Made by a program: the position numbers and the translations under genes. The notes under the pieces were generated by a model. The model was not told the origin of the DNA and ran no database searches. It saw only the letters and a list, made by a program, of their open reading frames with translations. Below, one piece after another: positions 1 to 8,920 of a stretch of DNA of 64,000 nucleotides; the stretch's first letter is position 1, and every line of letters begins with the position of its first letter. The stretch lies in NCBI GenBank assembly GCA_052161645.1, contig CP197414.1. One strand, written 5' to 3'. The DNA is from Laterigemmans sp052161645. GTDB taxonomy: Bacteria > Planctomycetota > Planctomycetia > Pirellulales > Pirellulaceae.

Positions 1-405
1 CGGTTCCCTGGGCGTTGACGACTGGAGACAGTGCCAACGTCAACAATGAGAAAATAAGTGCGAAGCGGGTCACGAGCAGCGCCAAAGAACGTGGGAAAAG
101 CGAAACCCAGCTCCCACAGGATGGGGAGTGGATGAGGGTCGTGACGGATTGATGTTCACTGCCTGGCATGAATAGGGCACCCGACCTGGGGGTAGTTTGT
201 TTAATCGCGTAGAGTCGGTATGTTACGGGATTCGACTCGTCAACTCGAGCTTAGATAATAATTGCAAATTCTCATGTGGCGTCGGGCAATTTCCTCAGAG
301 TAAAAAACAGTGAGGAAATCGGAGGCGCTACATCAGTCATAACCCCACAGAGCGGCGTTAGTTTCGACTTGGGGAACTTCGCCGCGGCAACCTAGGAAGA
401 TCACA
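1..405. other. Left-end non-coding stretch
   Basis: No convincing coding region, RNA gene or repeat was seen here. It contains the upstream region of the zinc-ribbon gene that follows. The only open frames are short and lack recognisable motifs. The end of a gene lying outside the window cannot be excluded. Confidence 0.4.
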
Positions 406-738
406 ATGGGGCGAACTCCGCGACCGGGTGCCGCGCCCGACGGTTTCGTTTGCCCAATTTGCGGCTCCCCGGTCACCGCCGGGCGGCTCTCTTGTCGCCA
501 ATGTGGGGCCAGCGATGCGGATGGCTGGGATCTGGACGAGCAAAGTGAGGGCTGGGCCGAGGAAGATGACGATTTCGACTACGAAAGCTACGTAGAACGG
601 GAATTTGGCGGCTCTCGCGATCGCTCATCGCCAACCTACGGAACAGGCCGCCTGTCGTTTCGCGCCGGCGTGCTGTGGTTGCTTGTCGCCGCATTTTCCC
701 TTGGGTTAGTCGCTCCGCTGTTATTCTGGTTGCTTTAA
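406..738 (+). CDS. Small zinc-ribbon protein with C-terminal membrane anchor
   Basis: A 110-residue protein. Near residues 16-33 it has two CxxC knuckles (CPICGSP and CRQCGAS), the signature of a zinc ribbon. An acidic linker follows (residues about 42-65, rich in D and E). The last ~25 residues form one hydrophobic helix that ends at the C terminus, so it is probably a tail-anchored membrane protein with the zinc ribbon in the cytoplasm. The role is unknown; small ribbon-plus-anchor proteins are common in planctomycetes. It starts at ATG 12 codons before the first knuckle. It is a single gene, not obviously in an operon. Confidence 0.75.
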   Translation: MGRTPRPGAAPDGFVCPICGSPVTAGRLSCRQCGASDADGWDLDEQSEGWAEEDDDFDYESYVEREFGGSRDRSSPTYGTGRLSFRAGVLWLLVAAFSLGLVAPLLFWLL

Positions 739-777
739 GAACCGACTCAGTGAACCGAAAATGAACCGCCGCGAGTA

Positions 778-1068
778 TTAGAGCTGCCAGTCGTTTTTGG
801 CCGGGCTCAAAAATATTCTCAAAAAAATCTTGCGGTTGTGACCAAAGGTGTCACAGCCACCAGGGATAATCACAGCACAGTCGCAGCAATCGAGCTTTCG
901 CCCGGTCGCCCGACTGAGATGGCGTTCACCGCCGGAAAGGACTTTGGCTGTCTCATTTTGAGAAAACTTGTCTCGCTTTGAGACGACAAACAGTTCTTGG
1001 TCTTTTTTAGCGCGATTACGACAAAACCAGCAGTGGCTAGCGAACTCGCTGAGCGGTCGGATCGTCAC
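778..1068 (-). CDS. Possible small cysteine-rich zinc-binding protein
   Basis: A 96-codon minus-strand frame starting at GTG. It shows two spaced cysteine pairs, CWFC near residue 13 and CCDCAVIIPGGC near residue 61, a spacing compatible with a treble-clef or ribbon zinc site. The flanks carry charged residues and the C-terminal third is basic and hydrophobic. There is no strong ribosome binding site. No family could be named. The frame fills an otherwise empty 500-base gap between two plus-strand genes, which favours a real gene, but chance cannot be excluded. Confidence 0.38.
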   Translation of the reverse strand: MTIRPLSEFASHCWFCRNRAKKDQELFVVSKRDKFSQNETAKVLSGGERHLSRATGRKLDCCDCAVIIPGGCDTFGHNRKIFLRIFLSPAKNDWQL

Positions 1069-1273
1069 TACTAAAACTGAAGTGATTTATTTGATTTTTG
1101 CAAATTAATCGCGGTTTGGCGCGAATAATGCCTGATAGGTAGCTCACGCCGGGCTTAGTAACAGCTCGACTGGCACATGTTTTGCCTACTGGAAAAATTC
1201 CGGGCTGGCGACTCATGAGCTAGCGGTAAATAGGAAGTTTCAACGAGCACTCTTTAAGGGAGATAGCAGGGAT

Positions 1274-1627
1274 ATGTTAGTTCTAAGTCGAAAAGAAGGC
1301 GAACGTTTGGTGATTGGCGAAAACGTGGTTGTGACCGTCAATCGCATTTCGGGAAATCGCATCACGTTGGGCATTGAAGCTCCGCGAGACGTTCGCATCG
1401 TGCGTGGCGAACTGGAGCAACAAGCCGACTCAAGCCAGTCGGTGGATCCGCAGCAAGAGACAGCGGCTGGCCAGCAAGCGACCGGGGAGACCGCCAAGAA
1501 GGCGGGGCGAGCGACCGTGCCGGGAAAGTCTCTAAACGGCCCGCTCGGCAAGCGCACCCCACCGGCAGCGGCGAATAGAGTTACGTTTGATGTCGAAATT
1601 AGCATCCCCGATCATGTCGCCGGCTGA
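1274..1627 (+). CDS. csrA: Carbon storage regulator CsrA
   Basis: The N terminus is the classic CsrA/RsmA sequence: MLVLSRKEGERLVIGENVVV, followed by RISGNRITLGIEAPRDVRIVR. CsrA dimers bind GGA motifs in mRNA leaders and control translation and stability. The core RNA-binding fold takes about 60 residues; this protein is 117 residues, with a C-terminal tail rich in Q, T, A and P that is not part of the family core. A purine-rich Shine-Dalgarno (AAGGGAGA) lies about 9 bases before ATG, which fixes the start. It converges with surE, 12 bases apart. The long tail is unusual against the 60-75 residues typical of the family. Confidence 0.95.
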   Translation: MLVLSRKEGERLVIGENVVVTVNRISGNRITLGIEAPRDVRIVRGELEQQADSSQSVDPQQETAAGQQATGETAKKAGRATVPGKSLNGPLGKRTPPAAANRVTFDVEISIPDHVAG

Positions 1628-1639
1628 TCATGTTGCCGG

Positions 1640-2326
1640 CTAACGGAGTGGAATTGCCGCCAGCGAGATGCTGCCACCAAAGCAAATCGCCACATCGGTG
1701 CCGGCGTGACGTGCTCGTCCTTGATAATCACACGTGTATCGCACGCGATCACCCTCGTTGACGAACGCGAAAGGTAGCGGAGTACAGTCTGTGCTCGCCG
1801 AAACCAACTCGGGGACGGGTTGGGCAGGGTCAATGGCTGGAAGATTCAGGTTCCAGAATTGCCCGACTTTGTGCTGGGAAGTTACTAGCGGTTGCAGTCG
1901 TCCGCGCAACCACCGGGGGACGTGGTCCCATGTTCTGGCGATCTGGGGATGGCGATAGTGGGAGATCGCGACCGCAGGGATGTCATGGAAAGCGGCTTCT
2001 CGGGCTGCGGCCACCGTGCCGCTAAGATAAATCTCGGTTCCCAAGTTGCCTCCTTCATTCACGCCGGAAAAAACGGCATCGATCGGTCCTTCCAAACACT
2101 GGCAAGCAATCCGCACGCAGTCGACCGGGGTCCCGTCGACCGCCCACCAGTCCGGCGACCGCTGCTGGAAATGGATCGAACCACGCGTCGTCACGCTGTG
2201 CCCGCATTCACTCCGCTGATCACGCGGGGCAACCACCAACACCTCTGCCCATTCACTCAAGCTATGATGCAAAGCGGCCAAGCCGGGGGCTTCGATGCCA
2301 TCATCATTAGTCAGCAGAATTCGCAT
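1640..2326 (-). CDS. surE: 5'/3'-nucleotidase SurE
   Basis: SurE is a metal-dependent phosphatase acting on nucleoside monophosphates, used in stationary-phase survival. The N terminus MRILLTNDDGIEAPGL carries the DD pair that binds the divalent metal. SGVNEGGNLGTEIYLSGTV is the conserved Asn/Ser loop, and SECGHSVT and DGTPVDCVR are also family motifs. The start is placed at the ATG directly before RILLTNDDG (position 2326) because the ten residues before it do not match the family. The gene overlaps the end of the Rieske gene by 20 bases, so the two are probably co-transcribed and coupled. The length, 228 residues, is slightly short for SurE (about 250). Confidence 0.93.
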   Translation of the reverse strand: MRILLTNDDGIEAPGLAALHHSLSEWAEVLVVAPRDQRSECGHSVTTRGSIHFQQRSPDWWAVDGTPVDCVRIACQCLEGPIDAVFSGVNEGGNLGTEIYLSGTVAAAREAAFHDIPAVAISHYRHPQIARTWDHVPRWLRGRLQPLVTSQHKVGQFWNLNLPAIDPAQPVPELVSASTDCTPLPFAFVNEGDRVRYTCDYQGRARHAGTDVAICFGGSISLAAIPLR

Positions 2327-2702
2327 ACTTCGTTGGTCCACTCCAGCCGATTTCAATCAGGCCGTCTCGTTCACGGATAGGGAAAGCTCGAATTAGCTGC
2401 TGGCCGCTGGTTGCTTGCGTACCGTCAGCTAACCGATAGGTCCAACCGTGCCAGGGACAAGTGACACAACCTGCCGCCACGCTGCCCTCAGCTAGCGGCC
2501 CACCGTGATGAGCGCAGAGTGCCTCGAGGGCATAGAGCTTATTCTGATGACGAAAGATTGCCACTAACTGACCTTCCACCACCCGTTCCAGAGCTGCTTC
2601 GCCCGCTAATTGATCGCTGTCGGCGACAGCGATCCAGCGATCAGGCGGGCCGCCATCAGGTTGCGGCTGGCCACCCGACTCGGAATGATCTGGCGGACGC
2701 AT
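2307..2702 (-). CDS. Rieske [2Fe-2S] ferredoxin-like protein
   Basis: A 131-residue protein with one Rieske domain: CAHHGGPL near residue 62 and CPWHGW near residue 82 give the two Cys and two His ligands of a Rieske cluster. It has no catalytic domain, so it is a small electron carrier like those feeding Rieske oxygenases or like the NirD subunit. The N-terminal ~20 residues are Pro/Asp/Gly rich and low in complexity. It lies one base downstream of ilvC and overlaps surE, so an ilvN-ilvC-Rieske-surE transcript is likely. The redox partner is not in the window. Confidence 0.88.
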   Translation of the reverse strand: MRPPDHSESGGQPQPDGGPPDRWIAVADSDQLAGEAALERVVEGQLVAIFRHQNKLYALEALCAHHGGPLAEGSVAAGCVTCPWHGWTYRLADGTQATSGQQLIRAFPIRERDGLIEIGWSGPTKYANSAD

Positions 2703-2703
2703 C

Positions 2704-3711
2704 TCAGTCTACTTCTTTTTCGTCGATCCAAGTCATCAAGCGGCGGAGGCGGCGACCGACATCTTCGATTTGCAGATTGCGTTCGCGGCGACGAATCGCC
2801 TTGAAGGAAGCGGCTCCGGCACGATTTTCCAAAATCCAATCGCGAGCAAACTGACCGGTCTGGATTTCATTGAGAATCTTCTTCATTTCGGCTCGCGTTT
2901 CCGCGGTGATGATCCGCGATCCACGCGTGTAGTCACCATATTCGGCCGTGTTGGAAATGCTGTAACGCATGTAGCTGAGTCCACCCTCGTAGAACAGGTC
3001 GACGATCAGCTTCAACTCGTGCATGCATTCGAAGTAGGCCATCTCAGGTTGATAACCGGCTTCGACCAACGTTTGGAAACCCGCCTTCACCAGCTCACTG
3101 ACTCCACCGCACAGCACGACTTGTTCCCCGAACAAGTCGGTCTCGGTTTCCTCGGCGATCGTCGTTTCAATCACGCCACCGCGGGTACCACCGATACCTT
3201 TGGCATACGCCAAGCCAACTTGTTTCGTGAGATCGGCCGCCCCCTCGCCCATCGCGATCAGGCAGGGCACACCGCCCCCTTTGACGTACTCGCTGCGAAC
3301 CAAGTGCCCGGGCCCTTTGGGAGCCACCAACAGAGTGTCAACACCGGCGGGCGGTTCCACTTGACCGAAGTGTAAATTGAAGCCGTGCGAGCACATCAAG
3401 ATATTGCCGGGCTGCAGATTGTCGCGAATCTGAGCCTTGAAAGTGTCACCCTGAACTTCGTCCGGTAGCAAGATGTTGACAATGTCAGCTTGCTGCGTCG
3501 CTTTGTCGATCGGCAGTGGATCGAAACCGTGCTGGCGAGCCAACTCGAAATTGGGGCCGCCGGGACGTTGGCCGATGATCACGTTGCAACCGCTATCGCG
3601 GAGATTCTGGGCTTGAGCATGACCTTGCGAGCCGTAGCCCAAAATGGCGATCGTCTTGTTTTTCAAGACCGAAAGATCAGCGTCGGCTTCGTAGTAAATC
3701 GTGGCGGCCAC
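2704..3711 (-). CDS. ilvC: Ketol-acid reductoisomerase (NADP+), class I
   Basis: Catalyses the isomeroreduction of acetolactate or acetohydroxybutyrate, the second common step of valine, leucine and isoleucine synthesis. The Rossmann NAD(P)H motif is GYGSQGHAQAQNL near residue 25. The C-terminal knotted domain shows ETETDLFGEQVVLCGG, FECMHELKLIVDLFYEGG and the SISNTAEYGDY motif with its conserved metal and substrate acidic residues. The length, 335 residues, is the normal class I size. It lies 57 bases downstream of ilvN on the same strand. The large subunit ilvB is not in the window. Confidence 0.96.
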   Translation of the reverse strand: MAATIYYEADADLSVLKNKTIAILGYGSQGHAQAQNLRDSGCNVIIGQRPGGPNFELARQHGFDPLPIDKATQQADIVNILLPDEVQGDTFKAQIRDNLQPGNILMCSHGFNLHFGQVEPPAGVDTLLVAPKGPGHLVRSEYVKGGGVPCLIAMGEGAADLTKQVGLAYAKGIGGTRGGVIETTIAEETETDLFGEQVVLCGGVSELVKAGFQTLVEAGYQPEMAYFECMHELKLIVDLFYEGGLSYMRYSISNTAEYGDYTRGSRIITAETRAEMKKILNEIQTGQFARDWILENRAGAASFKAIRRRERNLQIEDVGRRLRRLMTWIDEKEVD

Positions 3712-3768
3712 CAGGCGGGTCTCCAGTAATTGCGAGGTTAAAAATGAGTTGTCGGGATATCGTGGGGG

Positions 3769-4311
3769 TTAGGAAGCGTGATCTTCGGGCAGTACCTGCG
3801 AACCTTCATCGGACTCTTCGCTCGGCATGCCGCTGTCGCTGCGGACCATCGCGATTCGTCCGGTGCGGACCAGTTCGGTGATTCCAAAGGGACGCATGCG
3901 AGCGATAAAGGCCTCGATTTTGTTCTCCCGACCGCTGATCTCGATCATGATCTCGTCGGGCCCCACGTCGACAATGCGACCGCGGAAAATATCGACCAGC
4001 TCGCGAATCTCGCTTCGCTGCTTGCCCGCTTCCGCGCGGACTTTCAGCAGCATTAAGTCGCGTTCGACGTAGTCATAAGAACTGACATCATCCACCCGAA
4101 CAATGGTGATGATCTTTTCCAACTGCTTGCGAACTTGATCCAACACCCGATTATCCCCCACGACCACGAATGTCATGCGGGAAAGATGCGGGTCTTCGGT
4201 TTCACCGACAGCCAACGAATCGATGTTGTATCCTCGTGAGGCCAACATACCGGAAACGTGGGCCAGCACGCCGGGAACGTTCTGGACAAGGGCAGAGAGG
4301 ACGTGACGCAT
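3769..4311 (-). CDS. ilvN: Acetolactate synthase small (regulatory) subunit
   Basis: An ACT-domain regulatory subunit that binds valine and tunes acetolactate synthase. MRHVLSALVQNVPGVLAHVSGMLASRGYNIDSLAVG is the textbook N terminus. The C-terminal half (ERDLMLLKVRAE, FRGRIVDVGPDEIMIEISG, GITELVRTGRIAM) matches the second family domain. The start is set at the ATG before RHVLSA (position 4311); the open frame extends 23 codons further upstream but that part does not match the family. It is followed by ilvC. The last ~20 residues are an acidic tail. Confidence 0.94.
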   Translation of the reverse strand: MRHVLSALVQNVPGVLAHVSGMLASRGYNIDSLAVGETEDPHLSRMTFVVVGDNRVLDQVRKQLEKIITIVRVDDVSSYDYVERDLMLLKVRAEAGKQRSEIRELVDIFRGRIVDVGPDEIMIEISGRENKIEAFIARMRPFGITELVRTGRIAMVRSDSGMPSEESDEGSQVLPEDHAS

Positions 4312-4570
4312 GGTTCGTGTTGTGATTTGGAGATCCCCCGTCAGCGGAATTGCCCTACGAGGCGTAAAAGGTCGAATCATAGTTTCACCTATCTAAATGA
4401 ACAAGGGTCGGAAGTTTGCCGGCGAATGAACGGACATCATCGCCGTCTTCACTTGCGTTATCGCGGAAATCTTGGGATGGTCGCGATTCAAGGCCTAAGT
4501 CCAGGATCGTCGGCAACTCGCTTGGGTTCGGAAAACGGTCAGAAATATGTTTGTATGACTGGAGCCGTGG

Positions 4571-5377
4571 ATGTTTCGAGTCGATTTGCCAGCTTATCGA
4601 GGTCCGCTAGACCTGCTGCTGTATTTGGTGCGGCGGCAGGAGGTCGAGCTGACGAGCATGCCGTTGGCGACCATCATCGACCAATATTTTTCCTATTTGG
4701 AAATTTTGCAGGAAATCGACGTCAACGCGGCGGGCGATTTTCTCGACTTGGCGACCACGCTGGTGGAGCTGAAAAGCCAAGCCGTCTTGCCACGCCCCGA
4801 AACGGAGACGGCCGAGGAGCTGATGGTCGAAGAGGCCCCCGAGCAGCTGGTCGCGCGGTTGTTGGAGTACAAGCGATTGCGTGACGCCTCGAGCGTGCTT
4901 GAGGAAATGAGCCAAAGTTGGCAGCAGCGCTACCCTCGCTTGAGCGACGATTTGCCCCCCCGCCGCAACGCCTTGGGCGACCAACCGATCGCCGATCTGG
5001 AGATCTGGGATTTGGTTAGCGCATTCGGGCGGATCATGCGTGAAGCCAAAGGCCCACCGAAGCCACAAGTGGTCCAAGATGAGACGCCAATTCACATTCA
5101 CATGCAACGAATTCACCTGCGGATCTGCAACGAAGACTGCGTGATGTTCGACGATTTATTCCAGCCCGGCATGCACAAGACGGTGCTGATAGGAATTTTC
5201 TTGGCAATGCTGGAACTGACCCGGCACCACGGCGTGATGGCGGAACAAGACCCGGAAACCGGCGAAATTCGCATCGTCAAAGCGGCGAACTTTACCGCCC
5301 AGCTGAATGTCAACGAAGTCGACAACTACGACGCGGCCAAACTGCAATCGAGCAACATGCCCGTGCAGGGCCGCTAA
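4571..5377 (+). CDS. scpA: Segregation and condensation protein A (kleisin)
   Basis: ScpA is the kleisin subunit that bridges the SMC dimer with ScpB in the bacterial condensin complex, needed for chromosome compaction and segregation. The start MFRVDLPAYRGPLDLLLYLVRRQEVEL is the diagnostic N-terminal motif that contacts SMC. The central part DFLDLATTLVELKSQAVLP and RLLEYKRLRDAS also matches, and the C terminus has the winged-helix region. The length of 268 residues is normal. No scpB or smc lies in the window. The stop codon falls inside a short 15-bp tandem repeat. Confidence 0.94.
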   Translation: MFRVDLPAYRGPLDLLLYLVRRQEVELTSMPLATIIDQYFSYLEILQEIDVNAAGDFLDLATTLVELKSQAVLPRPETETAEELMVEEAPEQLVARLLEYKRLRDASSVLEEMSQSWQQRYPRLSDDLPPRRNALGDQPIADLEIWDLVSAFGRIMREAKGPPKPQVVQDETPIHIHMQRIHLRICNEDCVMFDDLFQPGMHKTVLIGIFLAMLELTRHHGVMAEQDPETGEIRIVKAANFTAQLNVNEVDNYDAAKLQSSNMPVQGR

Positions 5378-5402
5378 CTGCAGGGCCGCTAACTGCAGGG
5401 CC
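5364..5402. repeat. 15-bp tandem repeat at the scpA stop codon
   Basis: The unit TGCAGGGCCGCTAAC occurs twice in full and once in part. The first copy encodes the last residues of scpA and its TAA stop, so the next copies repeat the stop codon in the same frame. It looks like slippage duplication. Confidence 0.8.
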
Positions 5403-5425
5403 AATCGCAGCGAGCCGCTCGGTGG

Positions 5426-6415
5426 TTGCCGGAATCGGCAACCGTCCGTAAAATCGCCTTCCCTGCTGCGGCGGGTCATCTTCGCCCTCGAATCACGCGC
5501 ACTGATCCCTTGCCCCCTTCATCTGACCATCAATCGTCCGACGCTGAAAAATCGTCACCTGATACGGCCGGTCAAGTGTTGGGGAACGTCCCGCTGGTCA
5601 GCGAGAAGTTGTGCGATTTGACCGTCGAGGGCTATTCGCGAGCCGCTGTGCAAACCTGTTGGCGAATTTCTGAACTCAAGTTGCTGATGGATTTGGGCGT
5701 CCAGCCATGGGATTTCATGGGGACTCCAACGGCGCTAATCTCTCACGCTCACCTTGACCACATCGCCGCCCTGCCCGCCTATGTCTCCCGTCGGCGGATG
5801 ATGAAGATGGATCCGCCCAAGATCTACTTGCCCGCCTCGGCGGTAGCCGGTTGCGAGCGATTGCTCAAAGCGTTCGCGCAGCTCGATCGGGGCGGTATGC
5901 CTTGCTCGTTGATCGGTGTCGAACCGGGCGACGAGTTAGATTTGTCGCGGGAGCTGGTTGTTAAAGTCTTGAAGACCCGTCACACAATTCCGTCGATTGG
6001 TTTTCTGATCAGCCACCGACGCCACAAATTGAAGGCCGAGTTTCAGCACCTCAGCGGCCCCGAGATTCGCCAAGTCAAACTCTCTGGCGTGGCGATCACC
6101 GACGAAATTCGTGTCCCGCTCGTCGGTTTCACCGGGGATACCTCGCCACACGGTTTGGACGACAACCCGGAACTGTACCAAGCCCGGCTGTTGATCACGG
6201 AAATGACTTTTGTCGCCCCCGAGCATCGCAAGGACAAGATCCACAAACACGGCCACATGCACCTGGATGACTTCGTCCAGCGTAGCGACCAATTTGAAAA
6301 TGAGGTTGTGATTGCGTCGCACTTCAGCACCCGTTACAGCGACCAGCAGATTCGCCGTTGGATCAGCCGACGATTACCCGACATGCTTGATGGCCGCTTA
6401 CGATTGTGGCTGTGA
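5426..6415 (+). CDS. Metallo-beta-lactamase fold hydrolase, ribonuclease Z-like
   Basis: The metal-binding motif SHAHLDHIAALPAYVSRR is near residue 107. Further ligands are suggested by FTGDTSPHG and by the late His in IASHFSTRY. The layout (dimetal site, TGDT motif, ITEMTF) resembles tRNase Z / ElaC-like members of the superfamily, so an RNA 3'-processing or phosphodiesterase role is likely but unproven. The open frame begins at TTG; conserved sequence begins only near residue 60, and an in-frame GTG at 5576 is a plausible alternative start. The gene overlaps hemW by 10 bases, suggesting coupled translation. Confidence 0.8.
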   Translation: MPESATVRKIAFPAAAGHLRPRITRTDPLPPSSDHQSSDAEKSSPDTAGQVLGNVPLVSEKLCDLTVEGYSRAAVQTCWRISELKLLMDLGVQPWDFMGTPTALISHAHLDHIAALPAYVSRRRMMKMDPPKIYLPASAVAGCERLLKAFAQLDRGGMPCSLIGVEPGDELDLSRELVVKVLKTRHTIPSIGFLISHRRHKLKAEFQHLSGPEIRQVKLSGVAITDEIRVPLVGFTGDTSPHGLDDNPELYQARLLITEMTFVAPEHRKDKIHKHGHMHLDDFVQRSDQFENEVVIASHFSTRYSDQQIRRWISRRLPDMLDGRLRLWL

Positions 6416-7560
6416 ACAAACTGCTGGCTGGTTGGCCAGAGCCGCGGGCAGCTTATGTGCATGTGCCATTTTGTCGTCACCGCTGCGGGTATTGCAACTT
6501 CAGCGTGTTGGCGGGGCGGGACGAGGATTACGCAGAATCGTACCTGCAGGCGCTGGAAATTGAGTTGGCCATGCTGGGCGAACCGCGCCCCGTGGATAGC
6601 CTGTTTATTGGTGGCGGAACTCCCACGCATTTACCGCCAGCATGGTTAGCCCGATTGCTGCGACTAGTAACCCGTTGGTTCGTCCTCCAGTCTGGTGGCG
6701 AATTTTCCGTGGAGGCTAATCCGGGTGACATCGAACCGCAACGGTTAGGGCGACTCGCCGACGCCGGGGTCAATCGATTGAGCTTGGGAGTCCAGTCCTT
6801 TGCCGCCGACACGCTGCACGTGCTGGAGCGTGATCATGATGCCGCGATTGCCGCGCGAGCGATCGAATTGGCCGACGCTCAGTTTGGCAATGTTTCGTGC
6901 GATCTTATTTTTGGCTCGCCCGGCCAAACCGCAGCGGCTTGGTCGGTCGATCTGCAACAGTTGCTTGAGCTACCGTTACAACACGTTTCCACCTATGGCT
7001 TGACCTATGAGAAAGGAACTCGGTTTTGGTCCCAGCGGGATCGGGGCGTTTTTCAATCAGCGGGTGAGAACACCGAACTGGCGATGTACCAGTTGGCCAT
7101 CAAGACGCTGACCGACGCGGGGTTTGAGCATTACGAAATTAGCAACTTCGCCAGACCCGGCCATCAATGCCGACACAATTTGGCTTACTGGGAAGGTCGC
7201 GGTTGGTACGCCGCCGGCCCCAGTGCGGCCAGCTTTGTGCAGGGACGACGCGAAGTCAATCATCGCAGCCCCACGACTTACGTGCGCCGCCTGCTAGAAC
7301 GAAAATCACCGCTCGCGGATACGGAGTCACTCGATGCGGAAACATGGGCCCGCGAACGGTTGGTGTTTGGTTTACGGATGCTGGCGGGTATCGATCTAGC
7401 CTTAATCCACCGTGAAACAGGCGTCGACGTCGAACAAACGCGAGGGGAACAAATTGCCGCGTTTGTCGCTGACGGATGGCTGGCCCGCGCAGGCGATATC
7501 CTCCGCTTAACCGAGCGCGGGCTATACCTCAGCGACAGCATCTTAGAAAAACTGTTTTGA
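6406..7560 (+). CDS. hemW: Radical SAM heme chaperone HemW (oxygen-independent coproporphyrinogen oxidase-like)
   Basis: The radical SAM cluster motif CRHRCGYC occurs near residue 23 within AYVHVPFCRHRCGYCNF, followed by LFIGGGTPTHL, SVEANPGD, NRLSLGVQSF, DLIFGSPGQT and YEISNFARPGHQCRHNLAYW, all typical of HemW. These proteins bind heme and transfer it; true HemN has a longer N terminus, so HemW is preferred. The start is GTG at 6406, inside the end of the preceding MBL gene. The length, 384 residues, is normal for HemW. Confidence 0.92.
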   Translation: MAVNKLLAGWPEPRAAYVHVPFCRHRCGYCNFSVLAGRDEDYAESYLQALEIELAMLGEPRPVDSLFIGGGTPTHLPPAWLARLLRLVTRWFVLQSGGEFSVEANPGDIEPQRLGRLADAGVNRLSLGVQSFAADTLHVLERDHDAAIAARAIELADAQFGNVSCDLIFGSPGQTAAAWSVDLQQLLELPLQHVSTYGLTYEKGTRFWSQRDRGVFQSAGENTELAMYQLAIKTLTDAGFEHYEISNFARPGHQCRHNLAYWEGRGWYAAGPSAASFVQGRREVNHRSPTTYVRRLLERKSPLADTESLDAETWARERLVFGLRMLAGIDLALIHRETGVDVEQTRGEQIAAFVADGWLARAGDILRLTERGLYLSDSILEKLF

Positions 7561-7577
7561 GCATCATTTGTAAAACG

Positions 7578-7636
7578 GTTAGCCGCAACGGCGCTAGCCG
7601 CGGTTCACGTTAGCCGCAACGGCGCTAGCCGCGGTT
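7578..7636. repeat. Dispersed 28-bp GC-rich repeat, two tandem copies
   Basis: Two identical 28-bp copies start at 7578 and 7609 (key part TTAGCCGCAACGGCGCTAGC), followed by TTTTGAACCGCGCGACCC. A third copy with the same flank lies at 14152, and diverged inverted copies at 14212 and 23742. The internal inverted symmetry around GGCGCTAGCC would allow a hairpin. Confidence 0.85.
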
Positions 7637-7720
7637 CCGGTTTTGAACCGCGCGACCCGAAAGCGGCTTCATCGAATCGAACTCTAGGTCGGTAACGAAT
7701 CATATCGGTACCACTTAGAA

Positions 7721-8839
7721 TCACCAAATCATCTTCGTCGCGACGCGTTCGGCAAGTCTCCTCATCGCATCTTGCAGTCCTTCTTTTCCGCCCTGTTGTT
7801 CCGCGATATCGAAAACCATACAAGTTTCTGAGTCCGACGCTAGGACCTTGCCATCGCCCTGAGAGCGTATCTGCAAGTCGATTCGGCATCGTGTAGCCAC
7901 CCAATCACCACGGCGATACGCGAACTCCGACTTGGCTTCACCAACAATCGCTAACTCAGCTCGACGCGCGTTTAGATGGTCTCCCGCGACAACATCAAAG
8001 CCAAGTTCCTTCAAGAGTCGCTCTAGTTCCGTTACAGCCGCCAAATCTAATTGACCTTTTTTGGTTTCCAGTTGAACAGTGACCGTAGGAAGTTTCTTAT
8101 CTGCGAGTCTCTTGGTGACCCGGTAAATCCAATCATTTTCAGTTTCTACTTTGGGGAGCAAGGATACCGTTTTGCTGCTGAAGACTTTCTCTAACTCGGT
8201 TGCGAGCTTATCGACCAATTCATTTAGGTCAGAGTTGGCCGGAGCCTTGACAGATGCTCCCGCGATGCGGCTCGTCTCTGTTCCCATAACCTTGGCGATT
8301 AAAAAGAGGTCGTTGTCAATCTGAACGACTGAGCCGGTCACAAGCAGCTTGGCTCCAGAAAGCCGTCCGACTTGATTCGCTTCTGCAGAGTTGACAATTC
8401 CCGCTCGGCTCAACTTCAGTTCATCATAGATTCGGTCGATCTCATTTCGCTCTACGAGCATAATATTGGGAGAAGTTAGCAGCTTGATCGTCAGTAGATC
8501 GACAACAGTATCCGCGATATCCTTCTCCTGTTCCGAGTTGAAGATTTCCGTTTTCATCTCCGTTGTTGTGACGGATCGATTTGTGATATCACGTGATCGA
8601 GTTCCACTATCGCCCAACACACTCCTGCGTTCGTTTTCAGTTTCTTGCCCGATAATTGTTGAAGTTCTCTCTATCCGTGACCTTATTTCTGCACGCCCGC
8701 GGCTCGAGTCCGCTGTGATTGGAGTCCGGGCATGAAAAGGCAGAATAGCTACCGAGACAGGTTCGGCGCACGCCAGCCCCACAAGGCCGTGCATCATGGA
8801 TATCGGTATGATCAACAGAATCAAGCTTTTCATAGTCAT
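7721..8839 (-). CDS. Secreted CsgG-like (curli-assembly-type) protein
   Basis: After a signal peptide (MTMKSLILLIIPISMMHGL...LACAEP) comes an N-terminal region with VAILPFHAR. The stretch around residues 125-215 contains MLVERNEIDRIYDELKLS, GRLSGAKLLVTGSVVQ and FLIAKVMGTETSRI, matching the CsgG/FlgO-type fold that assesses or forms outer-membrane assemblies. The C-terminal third is unassigned. The start is placed at ATG 8839, or GTG 8842, because GGAGG lies 7-10 bases before; the open frame runs 20 codons further. It is the last gene of a sigma/anti-sigma/CsgG-like set on the minus strand and shares its CsgG-like part with the divergent 1109-aa gene. The function is inferred only from the fold. 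Confidence 0.75.
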   Translation of the reverse strand: MTMKSLILLIIPISMMHGLVGLACAEPVSVAILPFHARTPITADSSRGRAEIRSRIERTSTIIGQETENERRSVLGDSGTRSRDITNRSVTTTEMKTEIFNSEQEKDIADTVVDLLTIKLLTSPNIMLVERNEIDRIYDELKLSRAGIVNSAEANQVGRLSGAKLLVTGSVVQIDNDLFLIAKVMGTETSRIAGASVKAPANSDLNELVDKLATELEKVFSSKTVSLLPKVETENDWIYRVTKRLADKKLPTVTVQLETKKGQLDLAAVTELERLLKELGFDVVAGDHLNARRAELAIVGEAKSEFAYRRGDWVATRCRIDLQIRSQGDGKVLASDSETCMVFDIAEQQGGKEGLQDAMRRLAERVATKMIW

Positions 8840-8920
8840 CACCCTTACACCTCCGTTAACACTGTTTTTGGACATGTTGTCGTTCGCCAAGTAAATCACC
8901 AGTGCGAGTTCAATCGGTAG

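Noticed and set aside
1240..1605. 121-codon minus-strand frame opposite csrA
   Set aside because: CsrA is unmistakable on the plus strand; the opposite frame is a shadow.
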